Shown here: in pieces, positions 24,901-34,303 of the stretch
Numbering within the stretch: position 1 is the first letter of the stretch
Layout: every line of letters starts with the position of its first letter
Virus record (IMG/VR): IMGVR_UViG_3300006749_000017
Location: 1-51,371 of that record
Strand: one strand, 5' to 3'
Length of the DNA: 51,371 nucleotides
From: a virus
Position numbers and translations under genes: made by a program
The notes under the pieces: generated by a model
Database searches by the model: none
Told to the model about the DNA's origin: nothing
The model's input: only the letters and a program-made list of their open reading frames with translations

Positions 24901-26557
24901 AAAGAGATTAGCGTTACGTGATGGTGATGGTACAGATACTAATGCTTCTTTCACTATTGATAGTGGTAGTATAACTTTTGCTCCAGATGGTAGAAGTTTA
25001 GTTGGGAGTGGTGATGCTACTCTGACACTGACATGGAATGATAGGAGACAAGCTGGTCGTGCAATTGATAGAATTAAAATAGGTTCTGTTGAATGGTTAA
25101 GAAGTGGTAGTGGTGGTACAATTACTCGTCAAATTACTGTCGGTGCAACATCCAATAATTCAAGTGTTCAGTTGAAAAATAAGGATGGTGCAGATAATAT
25201 CGTTCAGATGGAAGATTTCACTGATGAGTCTTGGGATGATATTACATGTTCTGCAACAGATGGAAGATTTTATGACTTCAATGGTAGAAGATGTAAGTTT
25301 ACTTGGGGTGGCGACTTTAAGGAAATATTAGTAGGAACTTCAAGCGGCACTGCAAAAGATGGTGTTACTTACAGTGGTCCTGATTTATTTCACTTACCTT
25401 TTACAGGGTGGGGTTCGTTTATGAATAAGTTTTCGGTTTCACCTAATAAACTAGAACCAGACTCACCTGTTGTTAATTACACTTGGAGTAATGTTTCTTT
25501 CCCAGAAGATGGTGAGTATGAGATAAAGTTTCAAAATGATGCACATGCTTCTTTATTCATTGATAATGAAGAGGTTATCATTGGTGATTTTGATACGTTA
25601 CCAGGTGTGTCTGATAGAGATAAAGCTAATTTTACAGGTGAAGGTAAAATTAAAATAGTTCAAGTTAATGCTGGTGCTCGTACCATATCAGTAAGACCAA
25701 CTGGTATTGGTACTGGTTTTCATGCGGGAAGAGTTGATACTTTATTCCAACAACCACCAAATTATGTTTGGCAAAATAATCCAAGCGGATTTGCAATAGA
25801 AATTAGAAAAAACGTAGAAGTAAGGGGCAAAACAGAAACTGGTGAAGATAAAACTAAATCTTGGATGAATAATCCAATTTCTGTTGCTGGCATTCTTATA
25901 CCACCTCCATGTCCTAGAGAAGTAAAGGGAAAGGGTATAGTGAAAGATGTTGATATAATAGAACCTGGTAATGGATTTCCTGAACCTCCTACTAATCCTG
26001 TTGGTTTATCAACTTATCCAGTTTCATTAGAAGTTCCTGTTATAATAACAACAGATCCTGGTATTAACTATGATCCCAAAGATGTTGTCGTGGTTGGTGT
26101 AAATACTTTCTCAATGCCACCATTAGAACCATTTGGTAAATTACCACCACAAATACCTATTCCAACAGGAATTGGAGTAACAGAATTTCCTGATATTGAT
26201 ATAATTACTGATACGGGTATTGGTTTTAAAGGTACTCCTAAGATTGTTGTGAGGAGAGATCCACTTGATGTTTCAGATGATCAGTTGATACAAGTGACAG
26301 ATCTTGTTGGGTTGAAACAAACTGGATACTATCAAGGAAGACCCTACTATGGTGCAGTATTCTTTAAAGATGGTCTTGCATATGCAGGATATTACGAGAC
26401 AGCTGGACAATTAATTCGTGTTTATGATACACTACAAGAAAGTATTGATGGTGAGGTTACAACAGCTCCATCTGCAATCCAGAGACAGGGTACAGATGTA
26501 AATAGTAACAATCCAAGACTTAATATTCCTGGTACTCCACAAAATCTTACTGAATAG
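21941..26557 (+). CDS. Giant virion protein with repeated PA14-like modules
   Basis: 1538 residues from the ATG at 21941; the TTG at 21935 is less likely. The module W..F.NRYGxSP....W.V.FP..GEY....D....LYVD occurs four times, near residues 228-350, 564-634, 746-824 and 1150-1204, the first and third opening with NPFWTSR/NPFWSTR. Linking segments (SATLFGAS/SATLYGS; GLNCKFTLG/GRRCKFTWG) are also duplicated. The protein is thus two super-repeats of about 520-590 residues. The module resembles PA14/GLEYA-type carbohydrate-binding domains. Probably a baseplate-attached adhesin or side fibre. Confidence 0.8.
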   Translation: MTVTNSSFDIFGDPQKDDIRVGYISPDRGLVSDVTICEANDYAKLNPGTVFIFRDREKIQYLGINEVNKLTTNDLLTTVETCGGVSVAKTCSGSETPKVIFGGGGGLGAKANPVIVGGSVIAVDLIEGGFGYQYEPIVDVKDPCGVGAGVVAKAIMDEQFTKFVVYDDEDDFEDYKICPQVPITYGTKFSPSGKVIGKWNPEEYLNSGQTPFQKQIQDYIEFLNAPKNPFWTSRTENPKKVTSKGNITSAKYDVSHWAWGANVDPQGEYDEAADSDKGNIVNDRLWKFGVLWRTDLNNFMNAHAISPIPMSNVKDEANTEYYFEWDVEFPYPGDYIFKIQCDNEGSLYVDNKKKANYKLGTGGAAGNILSPPEETKVTIDKRGFKKVRVDLTNYPRTQKVAKAQELSDFPTSNNIEFSISTATLFGASIVIEGLDINLEKTYGADNNVKETFEREVEFGKVYDIKIISNSKKGQNNKAQLRVKGDKVLEMEDIPNTTEGGGGVGVFFDDLIVSVSQGRFFDIDGLNCKFTLGEPKATTGTSSQVEGETRRVFNTMEFIDKANRELWRTNTLRESQRENSAEGFLNRYGVSPFDTTIEHETSYPGTHTIKWHNVNFPISGEYDIGVAVDDNVTLKIGDDVNIFKQGFFEGTSNSTGSSLYRRFIKAGNYTIVAELNQIPGGKFGLGPDDNPMALAINISTSFTEVDEKISQSWNQNPLGVAVTIEAPEPPIPQEPVPIQEGRCPSNPFWSTRFSSADGNKWHPVAFDSWSKFKNRYGMSPIPPYSLENTSGGGKKYTTQWEIDIPYEGFYKLKAEADDKAKFWIVPKGTSVNEPTLEVGIPENGIVPSKMVGLSPGKHDVFVEVENFFQGTTETISQRVFSTLGWGAQGTKKQIPDGGNFKDITFNVSSATLYGSQFTLFNGSLLNGPLINETKEFGGANFNSTHNLNIEKGKVYDVVFTSQSSGNNRGIEFTGLHPVNNPINVTNNGKRLALRDGDGTDTNASFTIDSGSITFAPDGRSLVGSGDATLTLTWNDRRQAGRAIDRIKIGSVEWLRSGSGGTITRQITVGATSNNSSVQLKNKDGADNIVQMEDFTDESWDDITCSATDGRFYDFNGRRCKFTWGGDFKEILVGTSSGTAKDGVTYSGPDLFHLPFTGWGSFMNKFSVSPNKLEPDSPVVNYTWSNVSFPEDGEYEIKFQNDAHASLFIDNEEVIIGDFDTLPGVSDRDKANFTGEGKIKIVQVNAGARTISVRPTGIGTGFHAGRVDTLFQQPPNYVWQNNPSGFAIEIRKNVEVRGKTETGEDKTKSWMNNPISVAGILIPPPCPREVKGKGIVKDVDIIEPGNGFPEPPTNPVGLSTYPVSLEVPVIITTDPGINYDPKDVVVVGVNTFSMPPLEPFGKLPPQIPIPTGIGVTEFPDIDIITDTGIGFKGTPKIVVRRDPLDVSDDQLIQVTDLVGLKQTGYYQGRPYYGAVFFKDGLAYAGYYETAGQLIRVYDTLQESIDGEVTTAPSAIQRQGTDVNSNNPRLNIPGTPQNLTE

Positions 26558-26559
26558 AT

Positions 26560-27234
26560 ATGGCAAGAACTGAAAATTTAAAATTAGATAGGAGTGGTAA
26601 AGGTGCCAAGAAAAATTATAATGCAATCAGTTATGGAACGGCACAAGGTCGTGTCCAAATGGGTCAAATTGCCAAGAAAGGTGATGTTACAACAGGAATT
26701 GGGTTGCATACACCAGATGCAGAGCATCAATTAACATTAGATATTGACGGTCAAAGAAAAGGATGGACTACATCAATAGGACCAGGTAATTTTCAAGTTG
26801 AGTGTGGAAGTGCCAATCAAGAAGCAGAGAACAGCATGATATTAACTGCTGTAAATGGTGACATTGCAATTACAGCAACTAATGGTAAAATAAGATTACA
26901 GGGTACTGATATTGAATTAGTTGCTGTTGGTGAGGGTAGTTCAAAAGGTAATATAAAATTAACAGCAACAGAATCTGTCATAAGTAATTCTAAAAAATTT
27001 TTGGTTAATTCAAAAACAATGTATAAGATTGTAAGTTCTCAACAAGGACAAGTCATAGCTAATGGAACTCTACAAATGTATGGGAACGTAATTAGAGGAG
27101 TTACTGCTGCAGTTAAACACAAAGATTCAAAAGTTGGAGGACAAAAATTCTATGATAAGCAAAATCCAAATGAAGCAGCAAAGAGAGCACAGCGACAGGA
27201 TCAACAAAACTTCGCTAATTTTGAGGGGGGTTAA
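26560..27234 (+). CDS. Tail spike protein with beta-helix needle (gp5 C-terminus/VgrG-like)
   Basis: 224 residues. The N-terminal part has YGTAQGRVQMGQIAKKGD and HQLTLDIDGQRKGWTTSIGP. Residues about 85-175 are short alternating beta strands with Gly turns, ILTAVNGDIAITATNGKIRL, then KGNIKLTATESV, the hallmark of trimeric beta-helix needles in T4 gp5 and VgrG. It probably forms the membrane-piercing needle under the OB-fold hub. The C-terminal ~40 residues are charged (KRAQRQDQQNFAN). It begins 2 bases after the giant virion gene. Confidence 0.82.
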   Translation: MARTENLKLDRSGKGAKKNYNAISYGTAQGRVQMGQIAKKGDVTTGIGLHTPDAEHQLTLDIDGQRKGWTTSIGPGNFQVECGSANQEAENSMILTAVNGDIAITATNGKIRLQGTDIELVAVGEGSSKGNIKLTATESVISNSKKFLVNSKTMYKIVSSQQGQVIANGTLQMYGNVIRGVTAAVKHKDSKVGGQKFYDKQNPNEAAKRAQRQDQQNFANFEGG

Positions 27235-27238
27235 TTAA

Positions 27239-28009
27239 ATGTCTTTTAATTTCGATGATGTTCAAATTGGTGGTCAATTGCACGTTGGCACTGGTGCTTA
27301 TGCTGCAATAAAATCTGGAAAATTTAATAAAATAAATGGTTCTGCTGCTGTTGAAGGACCAATGGTTGTGGGTGATCCAGAAGACTTTAATAATAATGAT
27401 GCAACTTTGATGGTCGGCAAAACTAGTAACAATGACCCCACATGCTCGATGCCAGAGAGTTCTCTAGGTGTGTCGGGTAGAAAACCAACTGCATTAAAAA
27501 CAAAGGGTAATATGTATGTTACTGGTGATTTATATGTCACTGGGTCAGTTGACTGCCAATCTACAGGTAGACTAGAAGCAAGACACAAGCAAGCAGATGC
27601 CTCTCCTAAGAAGTTTGATATAAAACACCCCTCTGAGGATGGAATGCGTCTTGCACACGCCTGTATAGAGGGTGCAGAGGTTGCTGTATATCATAGAGGT
27701 AGAGTTAGGAATAAGACGGAGATTATATTACCAGAGTATTGGAAAGATTTGGTTCATATGAATAGTATTAGTGTTCAGTTGCAAGCAATCGGTGCTCATC
27801 AAGATATTATTGTGAAGAGATGGGATACTGAAAAGATATATCTTCAGTCAAGAAGTGGCATTCCAATTGATTGCTTTTTTCATGTGTACGCAGAGAGAAA
27901 GGATATTAATCCATTGGTTGTAGAGTATGAGGGTGAAACATGGGAGGATTATCCAGATCCTGATTCAAATGATCCTAAATACGAAGGTCAGAATACACGC
28001 ACACTTTGA
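27239..28009 (+). CDS. Fibre-like virion protein with C-terminal beta domain
   Basis: 256 residues. The middle has YVTGDLYVTGSVDC, a fibre-type repeat. The C-terminal ~130 residues (KKFDIKHPSEDGMRLAHACI, EGAEVAVYHRGRV, EIILPEYWKDL) follow the HP...R..H.C.EGxE..VY.RG pattern of C-terminal domains of many phage fibres. It probably forms a short fibre or spike at the baseplate. It ends 8 bases before an early-type promoter for the next small gene; the stop overlaps a TTGACA-like sequence. Confidence 0.78.
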   Translation: MSFNFDDVQIGGQLHVGTGAYAAIKSGKFNKINGSAAVEGPMVVGDPEDFNNNDATLMVGKTSNNDPTCSMPESSLGVSGRKPTALKTKGNMYVTGDLYVTGSVDCQSTGRLEARHKQADASPKKFDIKHPSEDGMRLAHACIEGAEVAVYHRGRVRNKTEIILPEYWKDLVHMNSISVQLQAIGAHQDIIVKRWDTEKIYLQSRSGIPIDCFFHVYAERKDINPLVVEYEGETWEDYPDPDSNDPKYEGQNTRTL

Positions 28010-28016
28010 CAAACTG

Positions 28017-28044
28017 TTGACTTCATGCTAAGGTATGATAGTAT
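28017..28044 (+). promoter_or_regulatory. Sigma70-type early promoter in the late region
   Basis: TTGACT (28017-28022), 16 bases, then TAGTAT (28039-28044), 13 bases before the ATG of a 60-residue gene. No late motif lies in this gap, so the gene probably has a different timing from its neighbours. Confidence 0.6.
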
Positions 28045-28057
28045 TCCTTAAAATTGT

Positions 28058-28240
28058 ATGGAAGACGAATATGTAACACGATGTGTGGTGGATACCGCAC
28101 AGAGAAAATTCTATCTTTACTCTAGTGAAGGAGAAAAAAGAGTTGTTGATTGTGATACTGTTGAACAATTCATGAGTGTGTTAAATCTTGTAAGAGATTC
28201 ATGTCCTGAAGATGTGTTATCGTATGCGGATCCCCTCTGA
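28058..28240 (+). CDS. Small cyanophage protein with its own early promoter
   Basis: 60 residues: EDEYVTRCVVDTAQRKFYLY, then SSEGEKRVVDCDTVEQFMSV. It has a beta-rich N-half and a helical C-half. I recall similar proteins in other cyanophages without function. It stands alone between structural genes, with a sigma70-type promoter in front and a hairpin (28249-28275) behind, so it is expressed independently of the late operon. It is a candidate early host-takeover factor, by context only. Confidence 0.72.
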   Translation: MEDEYVTRCVVDTAQRKFYLYSSEGEKRVVDCDTVEQFMSVLNLVRDSCPEDVLSYADPL

Positions 28241-28248
28241 GGGAAAAT

Positions 28249-28275
28249 CGACTTTTAGTTTCAAAAAAGTCGGAA
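28249..28275 (+). repeat. Hairpin downstream of the 60-residue gene
   Basis: CGACTTTT (about 28249-28256) pairs with AAAAGTCG, flanked by GGGA and TCCC that could extend the stem. The following sequence is A-rich, not T-rich, so it is not a typical plus-strand terminator; it may stabilise the mRNA end or be a weak bidirectional signal. Confidence 0.4.
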
Positions 28276-28328
28276 AAAAATCCCGCCAATTTTTTACGCA
28301 CGAAGGGTTTTGCATGGATTTGTTCAAT

Positions 28329-28336
28329 GATAAATA
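28329..28336 (+). promoter_or_regulatory. Late promoter motif GATAAATA
   Basis: GATAAATA, ending 30 bases before the ATG of the 1978-residue fibre gene at 28367. It restarts late transcription after the early-type insert. Confidence 0.6.
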
Positions 28337-28366
28337 ATCCATAACAAGAACTATAGTGCTAATAAG

Positions 28367-31300
28367 ATGGGTCTTTCCAGATTAGATAATTTTCTTAAGT
28401 CGGCACGAGGAACAATCCTCTATGTCAACCCTAATGATTTGGATGCTACTGATGGCATTGAAAATCGTGGTAATTCACTGACTCGTCCATTTAAGACAAT
28501 TCAACGTGCATTAATTGAATCAGCAAGATTTTCATATCAGAAAGGTTTAGATAATGATAGATTTGGTAAAACAACAATTTTATTATATCCTGGTGAACAC
28601 ATTGTAGATAATAGACCTGGTTATATTCCTGATGGTGCAAATAATTTTATACTTAGAAATGGTCAGACAACTGATGACTTATCTGCATTTGATTTAACTA
28701 CAAATTTTGATTTAGAATCATCTGCAAACGCACTTTTCAAGTTAAACAGTATACATGGTGGAATTATAATTCCGAGAGGAACTTCTATTGTTGGTCTTGA
28801 CTTAAGAAAGACGAAAATAAGACCAAAATATGTTCCAAATCCTGAAAACGATAATATTGAAAGAACTGCACTTTTCCGTGTAACTGGTGGATGCTATTTC
28901 TGGCAATTCTCTATATTTGACGCAAATCCTAATGGGAAGTGTTATATTGATTATACCATTAATGAATTTGTTCCTAATTTTTCTCATCACAAATTAACTT
29001 GCTTTGAGTATGCAGATGGTGTAAATGATGTCAAAATAAATGACACATTTTTAAATTATTCAACAGATCGAACTGATTTGGAGATGTATTATGAGAAAGT
29101 TAGTCTTGTATATGGTCAATCATCTGGTCGTGCAATTGAACCAGACTATCCAAGCACTGGATTAGACATACAACCTAAAATTGATGAATTTAGAATTGTT
29201 GGTTCGACAGGAAAATCTGTTGGAATTAGTAGTATTAGATCAGGTGATGGCACAACCTCAACAACTCAAATTACAGCATTTCTTAATGATAGCACATTTA
29301 CAGGATTAGACGTAGATACTCCTTTTCGTGTAGCAGGAGTTACGGTTGATGAATATAATGGAAAATTTGTTGTAGCAGAAAGACCAACAAGTGATTCTGT
29401 TGTTTATTCAGTTCAAAATGCTCCACCATCAGCAAGTCCAAATGCGACTGGTGCAACTATAACTCTATCTTCTGATACTGTAACATCAGCATCTCCATAT
29501 ATTTTCAACGTATCACTTAGATCTGTATTTGGTATGTGTGGATGTCTTACTGATGGTAAGAAAGCCACTGGATTTAGATCTATGGTTATTGCTCAGTTTA
29601 CTGGTATTGGATTACAGAAGGATGATAACGCATTTGTACTTTATAACTCAAGCAATCCTCCTACAGGACAATATGATGATAATACAACACCAGGAAATGA
29701 AAACTTAAGCACTAATTCAAAAGCAGTATACAAACCAGAATACAGAAATTTCCATCTTAAGGTTACTAATAATTCTGTTGTTCAGGCAGTATCTGTATTC
29801 GCTATTGGTTATGCAGAGCACTTTGTTGTGGAGAATGGTGGAGATATATCTCTCACAAACTCCAACTCTAACTTTGGTGCTGTTGCACTATCTGCAGATG
29901 GATTTAAGAATGATTCATTCAAGCAAGATGATAAAGGATATATCACTCACATTATACCTCCAAAAGAGGTTGCACTTTCCGAGAGTTCTGTAGAATTTGA
30001 GTCTATTGATGTTAATGTAACAGGAACTGCTGTTGGTATTGGATCAACCTCTCATTTATATCTCTTCGATAAGAAAAATGAAGATGTTCCACCTGAAAAT
30101 GTTATTGAAGGATATCGAGTTGGTGCAAAATCAAATGATACTTTAAAGGTTCTTCTACCAACTGATGGAGTAACAACTGAATATAGTGCCAGAATAGTGA
30201 TGCCTGGTTCTACCTCTAGTTTTAAAAAGTCATTTGATGTTGATAGAAGCAATACAGGTATAAACAGTATAGGACAATTTAGTGCGGGGGGTTCACAAAA
30301 TGTGATTACCTTAACTGCTGCTCATAGTTTCCTATCGGGTGAATCGATTAGAATTATTAGTGATAATGGTCAATTACCTGATGGAGTTGATGCAAATACT
30401 CTTTATTTTGCGATTACTGATAAAACTCAAGGTTCTGGAATTACAACTAATACTAACATTAAGTTAGCAAAAACTGTAAATGATGCTATAGATGCAACTC
30501 CATTAACAATTAATGATAAAGGTGGTTCCTTAAAAATTGAAAGTAGAGTATCTGATAAAACTTCTGGTGATATCGGACATCCAATACAATATGACCCAAC
30601 AAATACTCAGTGGTTTATAAAAGTTGCTGATGATAACACTATCTTTACCAGAATAGTTGGTGTTGGTTCAACTGGATTGGGAAGTGCAACTCCAAGAACC
30701 TTCTTGACAAGAAGAACTGATGATAGAAACGCATTAGATACAATTTATCGTGCAAGATATGTAATTCCATCTTCATTAGGAGGAGATGTTGCTAAACCAC
30801 CGAGTGATGGATTTATCATTCAAGAGTCTAATACTTCAATAGGATCAACTGATGGTGAAATACAAACCTATTTTGGAACAGGTTCTCTTACTAATGAAAA
30901 TCAACAAAGAAATTTCCGATTTATTGCTAATGCGGAACACAGTGGTAGTGAAGCAACAATTACTACAGAACTTCCTCATGATTTGTCAGTAGGTTCTTCT
31001 GTAGAACTTTTGAATATTAAGAGTTCTAATAATCAAACAGGAATTAGTAATTCTGGATTTAATAATAATTACATTGTTACTGATGTTGGAAGTTCTAAGC
31101 AGTTTACCGTTGGGTTAACTACAAGTCCTGGTACTTTTATTGATAATACCTCTACCAGAACTACTTCGTTACCACATTTCAAGAGAAAAACTTTTGATGA
31201 TACTTATTTTATATACCGACATGAAGAGTCTCAGGAATATGTGGCAGGAGAACAAGATGGTGTTTACTACCTAACACTATTAAATGCTTCTAATAATCCT

Positions 31301-34300
31301 ACCGTAGCACCATTTACTCAAGAAGATTATTCTCAACCAATTAAGGATTTATATCCACAAACAAATAGAGATAATCCTGATTCTGACCCTAAAGCAACAA
31401 GTTCTTTTGCCAGAGGAAAAATAATTGGTGACGTTGTTGTTGATGACGTACAAAATAGCGTAACAAAAGAAACTTTAAATAAGTATCTTAAAGATGGTGG
31501 TGTTGGTGTAGGTGTAACTAATATTACATCAAATTCTTCTACTTCACATCAAATTTTCACTGGTGTTGAACATGGTTTGAATAGAATTACCAAAGTAAGC
31601 ATTGCAAGTAGTGGTGCAAATTATGGTGATGGTAGTGGATCAGGTGGTTCTTTCTATAATGCAAAACTTGTTTCAATAGGTTCTTCTGTAACTGGTGAAG
31701 GTGCTACTGCTAAAGTAACCATCGATGCTGGTGGTGGTGTGACATCACTTAAGATAATGGATGGTGGTAGTGCATATGGTATTGGTAATACATTGGCTAT
31801 TACAGGTATTGCATTTACAGCAGGAAATGTTCAAGCAGTAGTAAAAGTTGATCAAGTTTATAGTAATGTTGGTGATGTAGTTAGAGTTGCTGGTGTTTCA
31901 TCTGATTCTTACTCTGGATATAACAATCTATATCGAATTGGTAATGTGAATGTTGGATTTGCTAAGAGTGTAGATGTTATTTCGTCAAATTCTATAACTG
32001 GTTTTACTACAACTGGGACAGGAAGTGTAAGAACACAAGATGCTTATGTTTATCAAACAGGTGAGGCACTTTCCGTTGCTTCATTTACTTACAATAAGAC
32101 AACTGGTATTGGTATAGTTACCACAACTACTAATCATGGTTTAAAAGTTGATAATAAAATTAGACTTGCTGACTTTACATTAGATTCTCGTGGATATAAT
32201 GGTAGTTTTGTAGTTACAGAAAATAGAAGTTTAACTTCATTCTCGATTAATTTAGGTGTAGGTACATCTGAACCTGCTACTCAAGGTTCTCCTTTTGTAT
32301 ACCGAGAAGGATATGCATCTAATCAAGGTATTATCACTCCAGAAAATGAAAGTTTAAATGGAAGAATGGTTCCTACTTATAATGGAACTACAACTACATT
32401 GTCTGCAGATGTTGTAAATGCAACTATAGATGAAGTCGCATTGACTAACATCGCTAATTTGGATATTCAAATTGGAGATTATCTAACCGTTAATAACGAA
32501 ATTGTTAGAGTTAAAACAACGACAGACTGTGCATCTGCTCCTGCTACACAAACTGCTCCACTAAAAGTATTCCGTGGTGTTTTAGGAACAAAACCAAAGT
32601 CTCATGACATTGGATCAGTTGTTAGGAAAATTCATGTAAGTCCTATTGAACTTAGAAGACACTCAATTATTCGTGCTTCTGGACATACCTTTGAGTATGT
32701 TGGATTTGGTCCAGGTAACTATTCTACTGCTTTCCCTGATAGGCAGGACAGAGACATATCACCAAAAGAAGAACTACTTACTCAATCTAAGAGAAGAAAG
32801 GGTGGTGTAAACTTCTACACTGGTATGAATGATCAAGGTGTATCATATACTGGTAATAAGAAATTAAGTAGTGTTACTGGACAAGAAGAGATCTTTGACA
32901 CTCCAATTCAAACCATAACAGGTGATGATATTGGTAATCGTTCGGACCTTAACATTGTAAATGCTACTGAGGGTGCATTTAGCAGATCGATTAAAGTTGA
33001 GGGTGGTAGTGACAATAAGGCATCATCTGAATTTAGTGGTCCAATCATCTTTAACAATAAGGTAACTTCATTCTCTGAAAAGGGTATCGAAGCACAGGCA
33101 TTCTATATTCAAGGTGATCAGACAATATCAAGAAAGCACACGCTGTCTGCAACTCAACCAACATTAGCAGGTAATCCTGGTGATATTGTTTATGCTTCAG
33201 ATCCTACTGATGGTGGATATCTTGGATGGGTATACACTCAAGATAATGCTTGGAGAAGATTTGGAAACGTAAGTCTTACGATTGATAGTGATAGTTACAC
33301 CTTTGATAAAGTAGCAATAGGATCAACAACCGCAGGTGATAATACACTTCAAGTGGGTGCAGGTACAACTAGACTAAGTGTTAGTGGTATCGGAGTTACT
33401 GTTGGTTCTGCTTTGACCGTAAGCATAGGTGGTGATGCAGCATTCTATGGAAAAATTCAGGTAGGTGGAAGTAATGGAACTGCTGGTCAGTTACTAAAAT
33501 CAACAGGAACTGGTGTAGCATGGGTTGATCCTAGTGTAGCAGAATCATGGCAAAGAACTGCTGCTGATAACGGAATATACAATACTGCATTAGACTTTGT
33601 AGGTATTGGCACATCAACGCCAACTGCAAAGTGTGAAATTGGAGCAGTTGGTGAAGGTGGAGTTTCTTTGATAGTTAACAATACTGCTGCTTTTGGTGGT
33701 CAGATATTAGCTAACAATGTTAATGTTTCTGGAATATTAACAGCATCAGGACTTAATTTGAATAGTTCTACTGGTAATATTGTAACTGGTTCTGTTGATA
33801 CAACTAGTCTAGATGTTGGTGTGGGAACTATCACTGCATTGAAAACTAATGGTGATAACATTGGTATCGGAATAACGGCTCCTAGAGCAAAATTGGACAT
33901 TGAAGGACACGCAAGATTTAAATCTTATTCTGAGAACGTAGGAACACTTGTAGTTAACACTGGAGATGTTTTTGTAGACTTGAGCGTAGCACAATCATTT
34001 ACTTTGTCACCTAACCAAACAGTAAATGCTTTTAGATTGCAGAATATACCTGATGATGCTACATCATTCACAATAAAAATAGAACAACCCTCTTCTGCCC
34101 AAACTGTCAATTTGGATCAATTCCATGTTGGTTCGGGAAGTACTTGTTTAGTCAAATGGCCAGGTGGAGTTATACCCGTAGTCACTCAATCTGGAAATAA
34201 AACTGACATATATTCCTTCAAGATATTTGATGGTGCTGGATTAAAGTCTGATGCTGCTACGGGAATTGTTTACGGTATCGTAGGAGGTCAGAACTTCGTA

Positions 34301-34303
34301 TAA
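28367..34303 (+). CDS. Giant tail fibre / virion protein (1978 residues)
   Basis: 1978 residues. The N-terminal ~500 (ILYVNPNDLDATDGIENRGN, PFKTIQRALIESARFSYQKG, TTILLYPGEHIVDNRPGYIP) look like a right-handed beta-helix (pectin-lyase-like) domain. The middle has many Ser/Thr/Gly beta repeats, including GxGY-type repeats. Further on, PIELRRHSIIRASGHTFEYV, GFGPGNYSTAFPDRQDRDIS and GVNFYTGMNDQG are a conserved domain of cyanophage fibres. The C-terminal ~350 residues are fibre-like (VGIGTSTPTAKCEIG, GIGITAPRAKLDIEG). It probably forms the long tail fibre or a large baseplate spike. The stop overlaps the next ATG (TAATG). Confidence 0.8.
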   Translation: MGLSRLDNFLKSARGTILYVNPNDLDATDGIENRGNSLTRPFKTIQRALIESARFSYQKGLDNDRFGKTTILLYPGEHIVDNRPGYIPDGANNFILRNGQTTDDLSAFDLTTNFDLESSANALFKLNSIHGGIIIPRGTSIVGLDLRKTKIRPKYVPNPENDNIERTALFRVTGGCYFWQFSIFDANPNGKCYIDYTINEFVPNFSHHKLTCFEYADGVNDVKINDTFLNYSTDRTDLEMYYEKVSLVYGQSSGRAIEPDYPSTGLDIQPKIDEFRIVGSTGKSVGISSIRSGDGTTSTTQITAFLNDSTFTGLDVDTPFRVAGVTVDEYNGKFVVAERPTSDSVVYSVQNAPPSASPNATGATITLSSDTVTSASPYIFNVSLRSVFGMCGCLTDGKKATGFRSMVIAQFTGIGLQKDDNAFVLYNSSNPPTGQYDDNTTPGNENLSTNSKAVYKPEYRNFHLKVTNNSVVQAVSVFAIGYAEHFVVENGGDISLTNSNSNFGAVALSADGFKNDSFKQDDKGYITHIIPPKEVALSESSVEFESIDVNVTGTAVGIGSTSHLYLFDKKNEDVPPENVIEGYRVGAKSNDTLKVLLPTDGVTTEYSARIVMPGSTSSFKKSFDVDRSNTGINSIGQFSAGGSQNVITLTAAHSFLSGESIRIISDNGQLPDGVDANTLYFAITDKTQGSGITTNTNIKLAKTVNDAIDATPLTINDKGGSLKIESRVSDKTSGDIGHPIQYDPTNTQWFIKVADDNTIFTRIVGVGSTGLGSATPRTFLTRRTDDRNALDTIYRARYVIPSSLGGDVAKPPSDGFIIQESNTSIGSTDGEIQTYFGTGSLTNENQQRNFRFIANAEHSGSEATITTELPHDLSVGSSVELLNIKSSNNQTGISNSGFNNNYIVTDVGSSKQFTVGLTTSPGTFIDNTSTRTTSLPHFKRKTFDDTYFIYRHEESQEYVAGEQDGVYYLTLLNASNNPTVAPFTQEDYSQPIKDLYPQTNRDNPDSDPKATSSFARGKIIGDVVVDDVQNSVTKETLNKYLKDGGVGVGVTNITSNSSTSHQIFTGVEHGLNRITKVSIASSGANYGDGSGSGGSFYNAKLVSIGSSVTGEGATAKVTIDAGGGVTSLKIMDGGSAYGIGNTLAITGIAFTAGNVQAVVKVDQVYSNVGDVVRVAGVSSDSYSGYNNLYRIGNVNVGFAKSVDVISSNSITGFTTTGTGSVRTQDAYVYQTGEALSVASFTYNKTTGIGIVTTTTNHGLKVDNKIRLADFTLDSRGYNGSFVVTENRSLTSFSINLGVGTSEPATQGSPFVYREGYASNQGIITPENESLNGRMVPTYNGTTTTLSADVVNATIDEVALTNIANLDIQIGDYLTVNNEIVRVKTTTDCASAPATQTAPLKVFRGVLGTKPKSHDIGSVVRKIHVSPIELRRHSIIRASGHTFEYVGFGPGNYSTAFPDRQDRDISPKEELLTQSKRRKGGVNFYTGMNDQGVSYTGNKKLSSVTGQEEIFDTPIQTITGDDIGNRSDLNIVNATEGAFSRSIKVEGGSDNKASSEFSGPIIFNNKVTSFSEKGIEAQAFYIQGDQTISRKHTLSATQPTLAGNPGDIVYASDPTDGGYLGWVYTQDNAWRRFGNVSLTIDSDSYTFDKVAIGSTTAGDNTLQVGAGTTRLSVSGIGVTVGSALTVSIGGDAAFYGKIQVGGSNGTAGQLLKSTGTGVAWVDPSVAESWQRTAADNGIYNTALDFVGIGTSTPTAKCEIGAVGEGGVSLIVNNTAAFGGQILANNVNVSGILTASGLNLNSSTGNIVTGSVDTTSLDVGVGTITALKTNGDNIGIGITAPRAKLDIEGHARFKSYSENVGTLVVNTGDVFVDLSVAQSFTLSPNQTVNAFRLQNIPDDATSFTIKIEQPSSAQTVNLDQFHVGSGSTCLVKWPGGVIPVVTQSGNKTDIYSFKIFDGAGLKSDAATGIVYGIVGGQNFV

